This document shows positions 41,683 to 52,889 of a DNA stretch of 64,000 nucleotides, piece by piece. The notes below the pieces were generated by a model. The model saw nothing but the letters and a program-made list of their open reading frames with translations, was not told the origin of the DNA and searched no databases. The translations under genes were made by a program, and so were the position numbers. Location of the stretch: positions 1-64,000 of the forward strand of contig JAOAPE010000014.1 in NCBI GenBank assembly GCA_025462725.1, read 5' to 3'. The DNA comes from Terriglobales bacterium. GTDB lineage: Bacteria > Acidobacteriota > Terriglobia > Terriglobales > Acidobacteriaceae. Position 1 is the first letter of the stretch. Each line of letters opens with the position of its first letter.

Positions 41683-42906
41683 TTAGTAGGGCCCGATTAT
41701 CCCGCCAATGTTTCTCGTCGCCGGTTTCGCTCTTGGCGGCTCGGCTTTGGTTTCGAGGCCCATCGCTTGCGCAATAACATCAACATACTTCAATCCCAGC
41801 CCGGTGTTGAACAATACAACTTTGTCTTTATCCGACAAGAATCCGCTCGCCAGCAACTTCTTGTAGGCCGCGAGCGATGCCGCACCCTCTGGTGACGCGA
41901 ACAATGCTTCGTCGCGCGCCCATTCGAGGATCGCATCCATCATTTCAGCGTCAGTGACCGCGATTGCAGTGCCTCCACTCTTCTTCACATAATCGAGCAC
42001 GATGTAATCGCCATAGGCTTTCGGCACTCGCAGCCCTGAAGCAAACGTACTCGCGTTCGGCCACATCTCTGACGTAGGCTTCCCTTCTTCAAACGCCTTT
42101 GGTATTGGCGCGCATCCAGTCGCTTGCACTGCGATCATCTTCGGACGCTTCGATCCGATCCATCCCAGCTGTTCCATCTCATCGAACGCCTTCCACATGC
42201 CGATTAGTCCCACGCCGCCGCCCGTTGGATAGAACACTGCATCGGGCAATTCCCAGTTGAGTTGTTCGGCGATCTCGTATCCCATCGTCTTCTTGCCTTC
42301 CACGCGGAACGGTTCCTTCAGCGTGGAAATCTCGAACCATCCCTCTGCGGCTTTGCGCTCGCCAACCATCCGGCCGCAATCGCTGATCAAGCCATCCACC
42401 AATGTCACGTTCGCGCCATAAGCTTTGCACTCCACCAAATTTGCCATAGGCACATCTATGGGCATGAAGATAAAAGCTTCCATCTTCGCCGCAGCAGCGT
42501 ATGCCGCCAAGGCGCTCGCAGCATTTCCCGCTGACGGGATCGCCAGCTTTTGAAACCCATAATGCTTCGCCATCGTCACAGCCACGCATAGCCCGCGTGC
42601 CTTGAATGAGCCTGTTGGATTCACTCCTTCATCCTTGATCCAAACATTTTTTGATTTTCGACTGGGTATCATCGGCGTGAAGCCTTCGCCGAGCGAATAC
42701 TCGGGAGTTCCCGGCAGCACGTCCGCGTATCGCCACATCGAGTTCACGCGATCGCGCAACGACTCGCGCGTGAATGTCTTCTTGATCGCAGCAAGATCGT
42801 AACGGACATACAAAACGCCCGCATCCTTCGGACACAAGCTCTGAGACACATCTCCGGGAAGCTGATGTCCGCACTTAGAACATTCGAGGTACGCAATTTT
42901 TGCCAT
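41683..42906 (-). CDS. thrC: Threonine synthase
   Basis: A 407-residue PLP enzyme that forms threonine from O-phosphohomoserine. The N-terminal Cys pairs (ECSKCGHQLPG and SLCPKDAG) form a zinc-ribbon-like start common to this branch. The PLP Lys lies in VNPTGSFKARG near residue 95, and the phosphate loop in PTGGGVGLIG. ATG 42906 is chosen over the upstream GTG because MAKIAYLECSKCG is the normal opening. No other threonine genes are adjacent. It diverges from the sdh operon. Confidence 0.92.
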   Translation of the reverse strand: MAKIAYLECSKCGHQLPGDVSQSLCPKDAGVLYVRYDLAAIKKTFTRESLRDRVNSMWRYADVLPGTPEYSLGEGFTPMIPSRKSKNVWIKDEGVNPTGSFKARGLCVAVTMAKHYGFQKLAIPSAGNAASALAAYAAAAKMEAFIFMPIDVPMANLVECKAYGANVTLVDGLISDCGRMVGERKAAEGWFEISTLKEPFRVEGKKTMGYEIAEQLNWELPDAVFYPTGGGVGLIGMWKAFDEMEQLGWIGSKRPKMIAVQATGCAPIPKAFEEGKPTSEMWPNASTFASGLRVPKAYGDYIVLDYVKKSGGTAIAVTDAEMMDAILEWARDEALFASPEGAASLAAYKKLLASGFLSDKDKVVLFNTGLGLKYVDVIAQAMGLETKAEPPRAKPATRNIGGIIGPY

Positions 42907-43004
42907 TGAGTAAAAAAGTGTAACAGAGCAGTTCAGCCCTCGAAGCACCTGAACGTCACTCCCTTAAATGCTATGTGCTAATGCTAACTGCTGCTCCTCT
43001 CTCC

Positions 43005-43033
43005 TTGACTAAAAAACTCGCGACAGAAATAAT
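43005..43033 (+). promoter_or_regulatory. Candidate sigma-70 promoter of sdhCAB
   Basis: TTGACT (43005-43010), 17 bases and AATAAT (43028-43033) form a strong consensus match. The predicted leader to the sdhC ATG at 43097 is about 57 bases. Confidence 0.6.
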
Positions 43034-43096
43034 GAAGAGTTCTGCACAGCATAGAAATCTGATTAGTAGCTCAGCTCACGAGGAGCTCCCGAATAA

Positions 43097-43846
43097 ATGG
43101 CGACCGCGGTCAGCCCCAACCTTAAAAAAGAAAAAGAACGATACGGCGTTGCCCCATTGCGCGCCGGACAAGGCCACGAATTCTTTTGGCGACGCCTTCA
43201 TTCACTTAGCGGCATTATTCCTGTTGGCGCATTTCTCCTCGAACACATCCTGGTCTCCAACGCCACTGCTATCAACGGGGCTACGGCTTACGCGCATCAA
43301 GTCCGCTTTCTCGGCAGTCTTCCCTTCGTTCTCGGACTAGAACTCTTCGGCATCTGGCTCCCGATTCTCTTCCACGCCGGGTACGGCTTCTACATCTGGT
43401 ATCGCGGACAGCAGAACCTCATCAACTATCCCTGGCTCGGCAACTGGATGTACACGCTCCAGCGATGGACCGGCGGCATCGCGTTCGCATACATCATCTG
43501 GCACACATACACGATGCGATTCACCGGTGTCGACCTGCACGACCATCCCGGCGCGTCGTTTGGAAAAGTGCAGTTGGAATTGATGAACCCAGGGTTCTTC
43601 GCGTTCTATGTCATCGGACTCGTCAGCGCCTCATGGCATTTCGCCTACGGCATCTGGCTTTTCGCGGCGAAATGGGGCATCACCATCGGCGAGCGTGCCC
43701 GACAGCGCTTCCTTTATATATGTCTCGCTCTGTTCCTTTTGCTTAGCGGAGTAGGACTGGCGAGCATCACGAAATTTCGCTCCACGCCGCAGCAGCCGAC
43801 TGATGCTGCCGGAGCAGCACAGATAGAGCAGGCGCAACCTAAATAA
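43097..43846 (+). CDS. sdhC: Succinate dehydrogenase cytochrome b558 subunit
   Basis: A 249-residue membrane protein with about six helices, one of them holding the LHSLSGIIPVGAFLLEHI heme-ligand segment near residues 34-51. Other His sites are in LFHAGYGFYIWY, IIWHTYTMRF and ASWHFAYGIW. This is the di-heme type B (Bacillus-like) anchor that carries electrons from SdhB to menaquinone. A GAGGAG site precedes the ATG. It is first in the sdhCAB operon. Confidence 0.92.
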   Translation: MATAVSPNLKKEKERYGVAPLRAGQGHEFFWRRLHSLSGIIPVGAFLLEHILVSNATAINGATAYAHQVRFLGSLPFVLGLELFGIWLPILFHAGYGFYIWYRGQQNLINYPWLGNWMYTLQRWTGGIAFAYIIWHTYTMRFTGVDLHDHPGASFGKVQLELMNPGFFAFYVIGLVSASWHFAYGIWLFAAKWGITIGERARQRFLYICLALFLLLSGVGLASITKFRSTPQQPTDAAGAAQIEQAQPK

Positions 43847-43848
43847 CT

Positions 43849-45633
43849 ATGGCGAATCCCAAAATCATTGTCGTTGGCGGCGGACTGGCAGGACTCTCGG
43901 CCGTTATCAAGATTGCAGAAGCCGGCGGCAACGTTGACCTGTTTTCAATAGTTCCGGTAAAGCGCTCACACTCAGTGTGCGCCCAGGGCGGCATCAACGC
44001 GGCAAAGAATCTCAAAGGTGAAGGCGACACCACCGCCCAGCATCTTGACGACACTGTTTACGGCGGCGACTTCCTCGGCAATCAGCCACCTATCAAAGAA
44101 ATGTGTGACGCCGCTCCGGCCATCATCGATCTGCTCGATCGCATGGGAGTTCCCTTCAATCGCACTCCCGAAGGCCTGCTGGATTTTCGCCGATTCGGCG
44201 GCACTCTTTATCACCGAACCGCTTTCGCCGGAGCCACTACCGGACAACAACTTCTTTATGCGCTCGACGAACAGGTCCGCCGATATGAGTCCGAAGGACG
44301 CGTTACCAAGTACGAACACTGGGAATTTCTAAGCTCGGTTCTCGATGGCAATCGAGTCTGCCGCGGGATCTGTGCGATGAACCTGCGCACCATGGAAGTC
44401 CGCACCTTCCCTTGCGACGCATTGATCGTCGCCACTGGCGGCATCGGCGCGATATTTGGGAAATCAACAAATTCCGTAGTTTGCACTGGCTCGGCACAAT
44501 CCGCGCTTTATCAGCAAGGTGCGTACTACGCTAATGGCGAATTCATTCAAGTTCACCCCACGTCGATTCCCGGCGAAGACAAACTCCGCTTGATGTCTGA
44601 ATCCGCACGCGGAGAAGGCGGACGCGTTTGGGTTCCGAAGCAGAAAAATGACAAGCGCGACCCGCGCACCATTCCTGATAGTGATCGCTTCTACTTCCTC
44701 GAAGAGTGGTATCCGAAGTACGGCAACCTCGTTCCGCGAGATGTCGCCACTCGCGCCATTCACAAGATTGTTTATGAGAATGATCTCGGCATTGACGGAC
44801 AGCCGATGGTCTACCTCGATCTCACGCACATTGACCGGCACACGCTAGACCGTAAGCTCGAAGGCATCCTTGAGATTTACGAGAAGTTCGTTGGCGATGA
44901 TCCGCGCGAACATCCCATGAAGATCTTCCCAGGCATGCACTACACCATGGGCGGGCTCTGGGTCGATTTCAAGCAGGCCACCAGCATCCCCGGCGTTTTC
45001 GCCGCGGGCGAATGCGAATACCAGTATCACGGCGCCAATCGTCTCGGCGCGAATTCGCTTGTCTCCTGCATCTTCGGCGGATTCATGGCTGGTCCCGAAG
45101 CCGTGCGTTATGCAAAGGGTCTGCAAAAAGCCGCGCCCGAGAACAACGGATATTTCGAAGCCGAGCGCAAGCGACAGGAAGAGATCAACTCGCGGCTCAT
45201 GACATCCAGCGGCAGTGAGAACCCCTTCCGCCTCTGGCGCGAACTCGGCGACATCATGACCCGCAACGTCACCGTCATTCGTTACAACAAGAATCTGGAA
45301 GACACGGACAAGAAGATCGTCGAATTGCTTGACCGCTTCCGCAACATCAACCTGAGCGATAAAGGGGCATGGGCAAACACTTCATTCATCTTCTCGCGAC
45401 AGCTTTACAACATGTTGCAACTCGCGCGTGTGATCACGCAGGGGGCTGCGCGACGCGATGAATCCCGCGGAGCACATTACAAGCCCGACTTCCCCGAACG
45501 CGATGACGCGAAGTTCCTGAAAACGACGAAAGCGTATTTCGCTCCTGATGCTGACGAGCCTCGCTTTGAATGGGAATCAGTGGACACCAGCATCATCAAG
45601 CCGCGTCCGCGACGTTACGACATGGCCAAATAA
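43849..45633 (+). CDS. sdhA: Succinate dehydrogenase flavoprotein subunit
   Basis: A 594-residue flavoprotein that oxidises succinate to fumarate. FAD-binding is shown by VVGGGLAGLSAVIKI near residue 6. HSVCAQGGINAAK holds the FAD-linking His. Active-site motifs include HPTSIPGEDKLR and the ARGEGGRV segment. The conserved HRLGAN-type motif appears as HGANRLGANSLVSCIFGG. It starts two bases after sdhC, so the operon is tightly coupled. Confidence 0.96.
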   Translation: MANPKIIVVGGGLAGLSAVIKIAEAGGNVDLFSIVPVKRSHSVCAQGGINAAKNLKGEGDTTAQHLDDTVYGGDFLGNQPPIKEMCDAAPAIIDLLDRMGVPFNRTPEGLLDFRRFGGTLYHRTAFAGATTGQQLLYALDEQVRRYESEGRVTKYEHWEFLSSVLDGNRVCRGICAMNLRTMEVRTFPCDALIVATGGIGAIFGKSTNSVVCTGSAQSALYQQGAYYANGEFIQVHPTSIPGEDKLRLMSESARGEGGRVWVPKQKNDKRDPRTIPDSDRFYFLEEWYPKYGNLVPRDVATRAIHKIVYENDLGIDGQPMVYLDLTHIDRHTLDRKLEGILEIYEKFVGDDPREHPMKIFPGMHYTMGGLWVDFKQATSIPGVFAAGECEYQYHGANRLGANSLVSCIFGGFMAGPEAVRYAKGLQKAAPENNGYFEAERKRQEEINSRLMTSSGSENPFRLWRELGDIMTRNVTVIRYNKNLEDTDKKIVELLDRFRNINLSDKGAWANTSFIFSRQLYNMLQLARVITQGAARRDESRGAHYKPDFPERDDAKFLKTTKAYFAPDADEPRFEWESVDTSIIKPRPRRYDMAK

Positions 45634-45641
45634 AAGGATTT

Positions 45642-46391
45642 ATGCCAGAGAAAACCGTAAAGCTGAAGATCAAGCGCCAAGCCAGCCCCAACGTCGAACC
45701 TCACTGGGACGAATTCGAGATTCCATGGAAGTCCGGGATGAACGTGATCTCCGCCATGATGGACATCGCCACCAATCCCGTAACCAAAGACGGCCAGCAG
45801 ACCACGCCCATCGCTTACGATTCCAATTGCCTTGAAGAGATCTGCGGTTCCTGCGCCATGCTCATCAACGGAAAAGCGCGCATGGCTTGCTCTGCACTCG
45901 TTGACCGCTTCGAGCAGCCCATCACCGTCGAGCCACTTTCAAAGTTTCCTCTTGTCCGCGACCTTTCAGTAGACCGCAGCGTTTTGTTTGAGAACCTGAA
46001 AGCAGTGAAGGCTTGGGTTCCGGTCGACGGCACTTACGATCTCGGCTCAGGCCCGCGCATGACTCCGCAGCAGCAGGAGCAGAATTACCCGTTATCGAAT
46101 TGCATCTCCTGCACCATTTGCATGGAGGTCTGCCCCCAGTTCAATGAAGAAACAAATTTCGTTGGCGCTGCCACCATCTCTCAAGTCGCGCTTTTCAATG
46201 ACCATCCCACTGGAGCCGTCCTCAAGGAAGAACGACTGCACGCATTAATGGGAGACGGCGGCATTCACGAATGTGGATACGCCCAAAACTGCGTCGAATC
46301 CTGCCCCAAAGAGATCCCGTTGACCCGCTCGATCTCCCGCGTGGCGGGCCAAGTCATGGTGCAGTCCATAAAGGACATTTTCTCCAGCTAG
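45642..46391 (+). CDS. sdhB: Succinate dehydrogenase iron-sulfur subunit
   Basis: A 249-residue protein carrying three iron-sulfur clusters. The [2Fe-2S] cluster ligands are in CLEEICGSCAMLING; the cluster-binding cysteines CISCTICMEVCPQ and CGYAQNCVESCPKE serve the [4Fe-4S] and [3Fe-4S] centres. ATG 45642 with AAAGGA upstream is the start; the longer frame overlaps sdhA. It completes sdhCAB. Confidence 0.95.
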   Translation: MPEKTVKLKIKRQASPNVEPHWDEFEIPWKSGMNVISAMMDIATNPVTKDGQQTTPIAYDSNCLEEICGSCAMLINGKARMACSALVDRFEQPITVEPLSKFPLVRDLSVDRSVLFENLKAVKAWVPVDGTYDLGSGPRMTPQQQEQNYPLSNCISCTICMEVCPQFNEETNFVGAATISQVALFNDHPTGAVLKEERLHALMGDGGIHECGYAQNCVESCPKEIPLTRSISRVAGQVMVQSIKDIFSS

Positions 46392-46521
46392 AATCGTAAG
46401 TTGTTGAATCCTTATTACCCTCGCTGATTACTCTGGTTCCTGTCCCTTTTTCCTATTGCGTTTGTACAACTCTGGATTAGAATCTCCTCTCCAAATCCAG
46501 AGTACCTGTTAGGGCCGAACC

Positions 46522-47205
46522 TTGAGAACCGGAAAAACCGCCGCACTCATAGTCATCATTCTTATCGCCTCAACCAGCGCTTTCGGCGTTAGCAAACGTT
46601 CCCGCGCAACCAAGTCCAGACATCATCGTTTAGTTCGTCACATCAATTGGAATCCGCTGATTCGGGGTTCGCACGAATCCATGCTGCGCCAGAACGAAGA
46701 GATCGATCGCCTGGGACTTCCCCGCATTGAAGACGAAAACCAGCTCGAAGAACTCAAGACAAATTTGGAACTCGTGGAATTGAATGACACTAGGACTTTC
46801 CGTGTCGATCCCCGCCTCGATCCTTCTTTACGCTTTTGCAAATCCTGGACGCGCGATTTCGTCGAAGACATCAGCTCCGCATATTACGAACAGTTCAAGA
46901 CCAAGATTCAGGTGAACTCCGCCGTCCGCACCGTGGAGCATCAGAAACAACTCCGCCGACACAACAAGAATGCCGCTCCTGAAATGGGTGAGACTGCTTC
47001 TTCGCACCTGGCTGGCCTCACCGTCGATATCTCGAAGCGCGGCATGACCAAGAAGCAGCACAAGTGGTTTGAGACTTATCTTGCGAACCTTCGCGACCAC
47101 AACCTGATTGAAGCCGCCGAAGAACGTCGTCAGGCCGTGTTCCATATTATGGTCTCTGAGCGATACGCTGACTGGCGCACCGAACAGGCTCTGGCAAAAG
47201 AGTAA
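46522..47205 (+). CDS. Secreted M15-like (DUF5715-type) protein
   Basis: A 227-residue protein with a signal peptide (about 1-22, TAALIVIILIASTSAFG). Residues about 115-215 contain SAVRTVEHQKQLRR, TASSHLAGLTVDISKRG and AVFHIMVSERY. The SSHLxGxTxDI and later H are the zinc-ligand layout of M15/VanY-type D,D-carboxypeptidases. It may therefore trim peptidoglycan peptides, although activity is not certain. The start is TTG 46522, with AGGG upstream. Confidence 0.75.
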   Translation: MRTGKTAALIVIILIASTSAFGVSKRSRATKSRHHRLVRHINWNPLIRGSHESMLRQNEEIDRLGLPRIEDENQLEELKTNLELVELNDTRTFRVDPRLDPSLRFCKSWTRDFVEDISSAYYEQFKTKIQVNSAVRTVEHQKQLRRHNKNAAPEMGETASSHLAGLTVDISKRGMTKKQHKWFETYLANLRDHNLIEAAEERRQAVFHIMVSERYADWRTEQALAKE

Positions 47206-47290
47206 GCCGATCCCTCCAAACACCTCGTATTGCCCCACAGCGCCTCTGCCGTTGTAGAATTACCATTCATCTGCAACGCTGCTATTCCCT

Positions 47291-48595
47291 ATGCTGAAAA
47301 TTAGACTTGCGTTCATTGCAACGCTGCTGCTTGCCACATTGAGCTTCGCCCAAACAGCGAAGCCGGCATCCAAGACTCCGCAAAAACCCATGTCACCAAA
47401 ATCCATTCATCAGTCCGCCCTCATCATTGACACTCACGCTGACACCACGCAACGCCTGCTCGATGAAGATTTCGATATGGCCAATGTGCCGCCGGGCGAT
47501 CCCGGACATCTCGACCTCGCCAAAGCAAAGGCCGGCAATCTTGCCGCAGAGTTCTTTTCCATCTGGGTGGATCCCGCGAAGTACAAGGGACAATACGCGC
47601 GGCGCACCATGGAACTCATCGACTCCGTCTATCAACAGGCCGCAAAACATCCTGACAAGATGGCCATGGCGTACAGCACCGCCGACATCCTCGCTGCGCA
47701 CAAGAAGAAGAAATTTGCTGCGCTCATGGGCATCGAGGGCGGACACTCCATCGAGAACAGCATGCCTCTGTTGCGCGACTACTATCGCCTTGGCGTGCGC
47801 TACATGACGCTCACGTGGTCGAACACGAATGAATGGGCTGACTCTTCGGGCGACGTTGACGATACGTCCGTCCAACACCATGACGGACTCACACAGTTCG
47901 GCCGCGAGATCATTCGCGAGATGAACCGACTGGGCATGATGGTGGACATCTCCCACGTCTCCGACAAAACTTTCTTTCAGACTCTCACCATCAGTCGCGC
48001 ACCCGTGATCGCGTCGCATTCTTCTTCCCGCGTTCTTACCAACGTTCCACGCAACATGACTGACGACATGCTTCGCGCCGTCAAGGAAAACAACGGCGTG
48101 GTAATGGTCAATTTCTACTCGGGCTTTATCGATGAGAAATTCAGCGCCGCGAACAAAGCCAACCGTGCGGAGCGCGAGCGGAAGCAGGCAGAGCTCGATG
48201 AAAAACTAAAGGACGCAGATTCCAGGACCAAAGCGTTAGCCCAGCAGAAACTTGACCTCGAGATCGCAGCCAGCATCCCGCGCCCGCCATTCAAAGCGCT
48301 TATTGATCATATTGATCACATTGCCAAAGTCGCCGGCATTGACCACGTAGGTCTGGGTTCCGATTTCGACGGCATCTCTTTCATGTTGCCCGAAGGGATC
48401 GATTCCGCCGCCGACCTGCCCAAGATCACTGCAGAACTCGTGAAGCGCGGATACTCCGCAAAGGACATCCACAAGATTCTCGGCGGCAACCTGATGCGCG
48501 TCTTCCGTGACGTGGAAAAAATCAGCAAACAGATTGCTGCCGAAGGCGCTCAGGCTCCCTTGCTTACGAAACAGAACGCAGCAACTAAGAAATAA
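47291..48595 (+). CDS. Membrane dipeptidase, M19 family
   Basis: A 434-residue secreted dipeptidase. A signal peptide (1-21) is followed by a Lys/Pro linker and the M19 core. Zinc ligands are in LIIDTHADTTQRLLD, GIEGGHSIEN, VDISHVSDKTF, VIASHSSSR and HVGLGSDFDGI. Related renal-type dipeptidases cleave dipeptides, including L-D forms, in the periplasm. The insertion near residues 285-320 is rich in charged residues. It probably has its own promoter. Confidence 0.9.
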   Translation: MLKIRLAFIATLLLATLSFAQTAKPASKTPQKPMSPKSIHQSALIIDTHADTTQRLLDEDFDMANVPPGDPGHLDLAKAKAGNLAAEFFSIWVDPAKYKGQYARRTMELIDSVYQQAAKHPDKMAMAYSTADILAAHKKKKFAALMGIEGGHSIENSMPLLRDYYRLGVRYMTLTWSNTNEWADSSGDVDDTSVQHHDGLTQFGREIIREMNRLGMMVDISHVSDKTFFQTLTISRAPVIASHSSSRVLTNVPRNMTDDMLRAVKENNGVVMVNFYSGFIDEKFSAANKANRAERERKQAELDEKLKDADSRTKALAQQKLDLEIAASIPRPPFKALIDHIDHIAKVAGIDHVGLGSDFDGISFMLPEGIDSAADLPKITAELVKRGYSAKDIHKILGGNLMRVFRDVEKISKQIAAEGAQAPLLTKQNAATKK

Positions 48596-48612
48596 CTATT
48601 CGGAGACGATTC

Positions 48613-49509
48613 ATGTTCAAGAAACACATCGCAGTTGGATTTTTGTTGGCAACTTCAATCAGCGCTCTCGGACAGACCGGCGAGACGACTACAAAACCCA
48701 AGCCGGCCACTACGCCAAAGAAAGCCGCAACTGCGCAAAAATCCACGGTTACGAAAGCTAAACCCGCCACCACCGGTGCGGTCGAAAAGCCAGCAACGGC
48801 CGCTACGGCGGTTCAACCTGAGGCCATCTTTGACACCTCGTTGGGAAAATTAAAGTGCACGCTCTTCCCCAAACAAGCTCCGAAGACGGTGGCCAACTTC
48901 ATCGGCCTTGCAACGGGCACTAAGGACTGGACCAATCCCGCGACCGGGAAAATGACCAAAGGTGTCCCGCTCTATGACAACACTATCTTCCATCGCGTGA
49001 TCCCCAATTTCATGATCCAAGGTGGCGACCCGATTGGTAACGGGACCGGCGACCCCGGATATCGATTCGAGGATGAATTCTCACCCGGATTGGAGTTTGA
49101 CCGCCCTGGCAGATTAGCAATGGCGAACTCCGGACCGGGAACGAATGGGTCGCAGTTCTTCATCACTGAGGTGCCCACTCCACATCTCAACGGATGCCTT
49201 GATCCCGCGGGATGTGATCGCGGGGGTCGTCATGTTGAAAAGGGCTTCGGACACACCATCTTCGGACAATGCGATGATGCATCTGTCGAACTCGTGAAGC
49301 AGATTGCTCGTGTTGCTGCCGATCCCCGCAACAACATGCCGGATATGCCAGTGAAGCTCAATCACATCACGATCATCGGCGGCCCGGCCAAAGCAGCAGG
49401 CGCAAAGAAACCTGTTGTGAAGAAACCCGCAACCAAACCAGCCACCACTGGAACCAAGCCAGCTACAACGAAGGCACCGGCCAAGCCGAAAACAGGAACG
49501 CCGCAGTAG
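48613..49509 (+). CDS. Secreted peptidyl-prolyl isomerase, cyclophilin type
   Basis: A 298-residue protein with a signal peptide (about 1-20), a Lys/Thr/Pro-rich linker and a cyclophilin domain (about 70-250). The catalytic segment is FHRVIPNFMIQGGDP, with GTNGSQFFIT and the GHTIFGQ loop. The C-terminus is a Lys/Pro/Ala/Thr-rich tail. It probably assists folding in the periplasm. It starts 18 bases after the M19 gene. A second, cytoplasmic cyclophilin follows. Confidence 0.92.
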   Translation: MFKKHIAVGFLLATSISALGQTGETTTKPKPATTPKKAATAQKSTVTKAKPATTGAVEKPATAATAVQPEAIFDTSLGKLKCTLFPKQAPKTVANFIGLATGTKDWTNPATGKMTKGVPLYDNTIFHRVIPNFMIQGGDPIGNGTGDPGYRFEDEFSPGLEFDRPGRLAMANSGPGTNGSQFFITEVPTPHLNGCLDPAGCDRGGRHVEKGFGHTIFGQCDDASVELVKQIARVAADPRNNMPDMPVKLNHITIIGGPAKAAGAKKPVVKKPATKPATTGTKPATTKAPAKPKTGTPQ

Positions 49510-49555
49510 CTAGACTCAAGAGCTTGACAGGGCGCGGCTTTACTTCTTGAGGCCT

Positions 49556-49577
49556 GCCCTGAGCGGAGCCGAAGGGC
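49556..49577. repeat. Short palindromic repeat, REP-like
   Basis: GCCCT at 49556-49560 and AGGGC at 49573-49577 flank GAGCGGAGCCGA. Similar elements recur in non-coding DNA of Acidobacteriota genomes from general knowledge; copy number here is not known. It lies between the two cyclophilin genes. Confidence 0.4.
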
Positions 49578-49626
49578 GCCGCAACGCAACTTAAATTCCG
49601 GGCTTTAGCCCCTGAGGTCACAAACC

Positions 49627-50154
49627 ATGGCAAGACAACCAGGCACTTACGCAATCTTTGACACTTCTGAAGGACAGATCGTCTGCAAACTTTTCGAGAA
49701 GGACGCACCTAAGACCGTCGCCAACTTCATCGAACTCGCCGAAGGCAAGCGCGAGTGGACACACCCAAGCACGGGCAAGAAATCCAATGACCGCCTATAC
49801 GACGGCACAGTTTTTCATCGCGTCATTCCCAAGTTCATGATTCAGGGCGGCGATCCGCAAGGAACCGGCATGGGCGGCCCCGGCTACAAATTCGCCGACG
49901 AGACCAAGGGCTCTCCGCACAGCTTCGACAAAGCCGGCAAACTCGCCATGGCCAACTCCGGACCCAATACCAACGGCTCGCAGATTTTCATCACAGTCGC
50001 GCCTACGACCTGGCTCACCGGTAATCACACCATCTTCGGAGAAGTCGTCGAAGGCCAGGACATCGCCAACAAGATCAGCGAAGTCCCACAGGACCGCCAG
50101 AATCGGCCCTTGAAGGAAGTTACATTGAAGAGTGTGACGATCGAAAGGTTGTAA
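49627..50154 (+). CDS. Peptidyl-prolyl isomerase, cytoplasmic cyclophilin
   Basis: A 175-residue cyclophilin without a signal peptide. The active-site region is FHRVIPKFMIQGGDP, with GPNTNGSQIFIT and NHTIFGEVVEG. It is a paralogue of the secreted cyclophilin just upstream, differing by loss of leader and tail. It is followed by two terminators, so the transcript should end here. Confidence 0.95.
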   Translation: MARQPGTYAIFDTSEGQIVCKLFEKDAPKTVANFIELAEGKREWTHPSTGKKSNDRLYDGTVFHRVIPKFMIQGGDPQGTGMGGPGYKFADETKGSPHSFDKAGKLAMANSGPNTNGSQIFITVAPTTWLTGNHTIFGEVVEGQDIANKISEVPQDRQNRPLKEVTLKSVTIERL

Positions 50155-50178
50155 TCGCAGGAAACAACTATGCGGGTG

Positions 50179-50209
50179 CCCCACGTTCGCGAAGCTAACG
50201 TGGGGTTTT
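50179..50209 (+). terminator. Intrinsic terminator after the cyclophilin gene
   Basis: A nine-base stem, CCCCACGTT with AACGTGGGG, around a nine-base loop is followed by TTTTC. Confidence 0.8.
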
Positions 50210-50213
50210 CTGC

Positions 50214-50240
50214 AAAAGCCCGCCATCAAGGCGGGCTTTT
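50214..50240. terminator. Bidirectional terminator between cyclophilin and mdh
   Basis: An 11-base stem, AAAAGCCCGCC with GGCGGGCTTTT, closes on ATCAA and has T-runs on both strands, matching its position between convergent genes. Confidence 0.85.
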
Positions 50241-50276
50241 ATCTGACTACTGACTACCAGCTACTGACTACTGCTA

Positions 50277-51335
<1,059 letters not shown>

Positions 51336-51349
51336 AAATGCTTTTGATC

Positions 51350-52777
51350 TTATTTTCCCGCCGACGCCACCAGTCCATCCATGTTCTTGATCATCTGGTC
51401 GGCAAACTCGCTGGTCTTCACTTTCGTTGCGCCCGGCATCTGCCGTTCGAAGTCATAAGTGACGGTCTTTTTCCGGATGGTCGTCTCCATGGCGTTCTCG
51501 ATCAGCCGTGCCGCTTCATTCCAGCCGAGAATCTCCAGCAGCATTACCCCGGACAAGATCACCGAACCCGGATTGACCATATCTTTGTCTGCATACTTCG
51601 GCGCGGTGCCATGCGTAGCTTCGAAAACAGCAAATCCGTCGCCGATATTTCCGCCCGGAGCGATACCCAACCCGCCTACCTGCGCTGCACAAGCGTCAGA
51701 GATGTAATCGCCGTTCAAGTTCGGAGTCGCGAGCACATCGTAATCTTCGGGACGAATGATCACCTGCTGGAAGATCGAATCCGCGATTCGATCGTTCACG
51801 AGTATTTTCTTCTTCCAGACGCCACTGCCATGGGACTTCCCAAGCGTCTCCAGCACGCTCTTCACTTCCGCGAACAACTTCTTCTTGTAATCTTCTGGTG
51901 CGATATCGAGGCCCGGTTCGATCATCGCGCCGTTCTCTTCCACCGTCAGGTTAGGATTCGCATCCTTGTTCCCAAGTATCCAGCTCTCGCGCTCCGTGAC
52001 GATCTTGTCGCGGAATTCATCCCGCGCCACTTCGTAACCCCACTCTTGGAAAGCGCCTTCGGTGAATTTCATAATGTTGCCCTTGTGGACAAGAGTCACC
52101 GTCTTCCGCCCGTTATCGATTGCAAACTGAATTGCTTTCCGCACCAGGCGCTTCGTTCCGAAGATCGATATCGGCTTGATTCCGATCCCCGAATCCGCCC
52201 GCACCTGCTTCTTCGTTCCTTTCAACATTTCGTTGTTGAGGAAATCAATGATCTTCTTCGCGCCGTCGCTTCCCTCTTTCCACTCAATGCCCGCATACAC
52301 GTCTTCGGTATTCTCGCGAAAGATCACCACGTTCAGCTTTTCCGGATGCTTCATCGCCGATGGCACACCTTCGTAGTAGCGCACAGGACGCAAACACGCA
52401 TACAGGTCAAGCGTCTGACGAAGTGTCACATTGAGTGAGCGGATTCCCCCGCCGATCGGAGTAGTCAGCGGTCCTTTGATAGAAACGCGGAAGGCGCGAA
52501 ACGCATCTACTGTTTCGTCCGGCAACCATGTATTGAGTTGCTTGAACGCCTTCTCTCCGGCGAGGACTTCGTACCACACGATGCGCCGCCTCCCGCCGTA
52601 TGCCTTTTCTACTCCCGCATTCAGGACGCGGCTCGAAGCCTTCCAAATGTCCCTGCCTGTCCCATCACCTTCAATGAACGGGATGATGGGATTTTCCGGA
52701 ACAATGAACTTGCCATTCTCAAACTTGATCTTCGCGCCGTCCTTAGGAACGGGCACACCGTTGTAGGAATCCGCCAT
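51350..52777 (-). CDS. icd: Isocitrate dehydrogenase, NADP type
   Basis: A 475-residue TCA-cycle enzyme that decarboxylates isocitrate to 2-oxoglutarate. The phospho-acceptor/substrate Ser is in [13 protein letters not shown]. Metal-binding Asp appear in [13 protein letters not shown], and [14 protein letters not shown] and [19 protein letters not shown] complete the core. It is longer than the E. coli enzyme by about 60 residues. It is transcribed in the same direction as mdh. Confidence 0.93.
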   Translation of the reverse strand: MADSYNGVPVPKDGAKIKFENGKFIVPENPIIPFIEGDGTGRDIWKASSRVLNAGVEKAYGGRRRIVWYEVLAGEKAFKQLNTWLPDETVDAFRAFRVSIKGPLTTPIGGGIRSLNVTLRQTLDLYACLRPVRYYEGVPSAMKHPEKLNVVIFRENTEDVYAGIEWKEGSDGAKKIIDFLNNEMLKGTKKQVRADSGIGIKPISIFGTKRLVRKAIQFAIDNGRKTVTLVHKGNIMKFTEGAFQEWGYEVARDEFRDKIVTERESWILGNKDANPNLTVEENGAMIEPGLDIAPEDYKKKLFAEVKSVLETLGKSHGSGVWKKKILVNDRIADSIFQQVIIRPEDYDVLATPNLNGDYISDACAAQVGGLGIAPGGNIGDGFAVFEATHGTAPKYADKDMVNPGSVILSGVMLLEILGWNEAARLIENAMETTIRKKTVTYDFERQMPGATKVKTSEFADQMIKNMDGLVASAGK

Positions 52778-52889
52778 GTCGTATGTAGTCCTGAGTGATG
52801 TAATGACAAACGTTTAAGTTAACATCTGCTACATCGCCGAGTCCAACCGTCTCTTTCGCATAGCATCTAACTTCCCAGGACACAAGAAT

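Noticed and set aside
49549-49580. Possible insertion-sequence end between the cyclophilin genes
   Set aside because: Only a short palindrome is present, with no transposase or target duplication. It is treated as a REP-like repeat.
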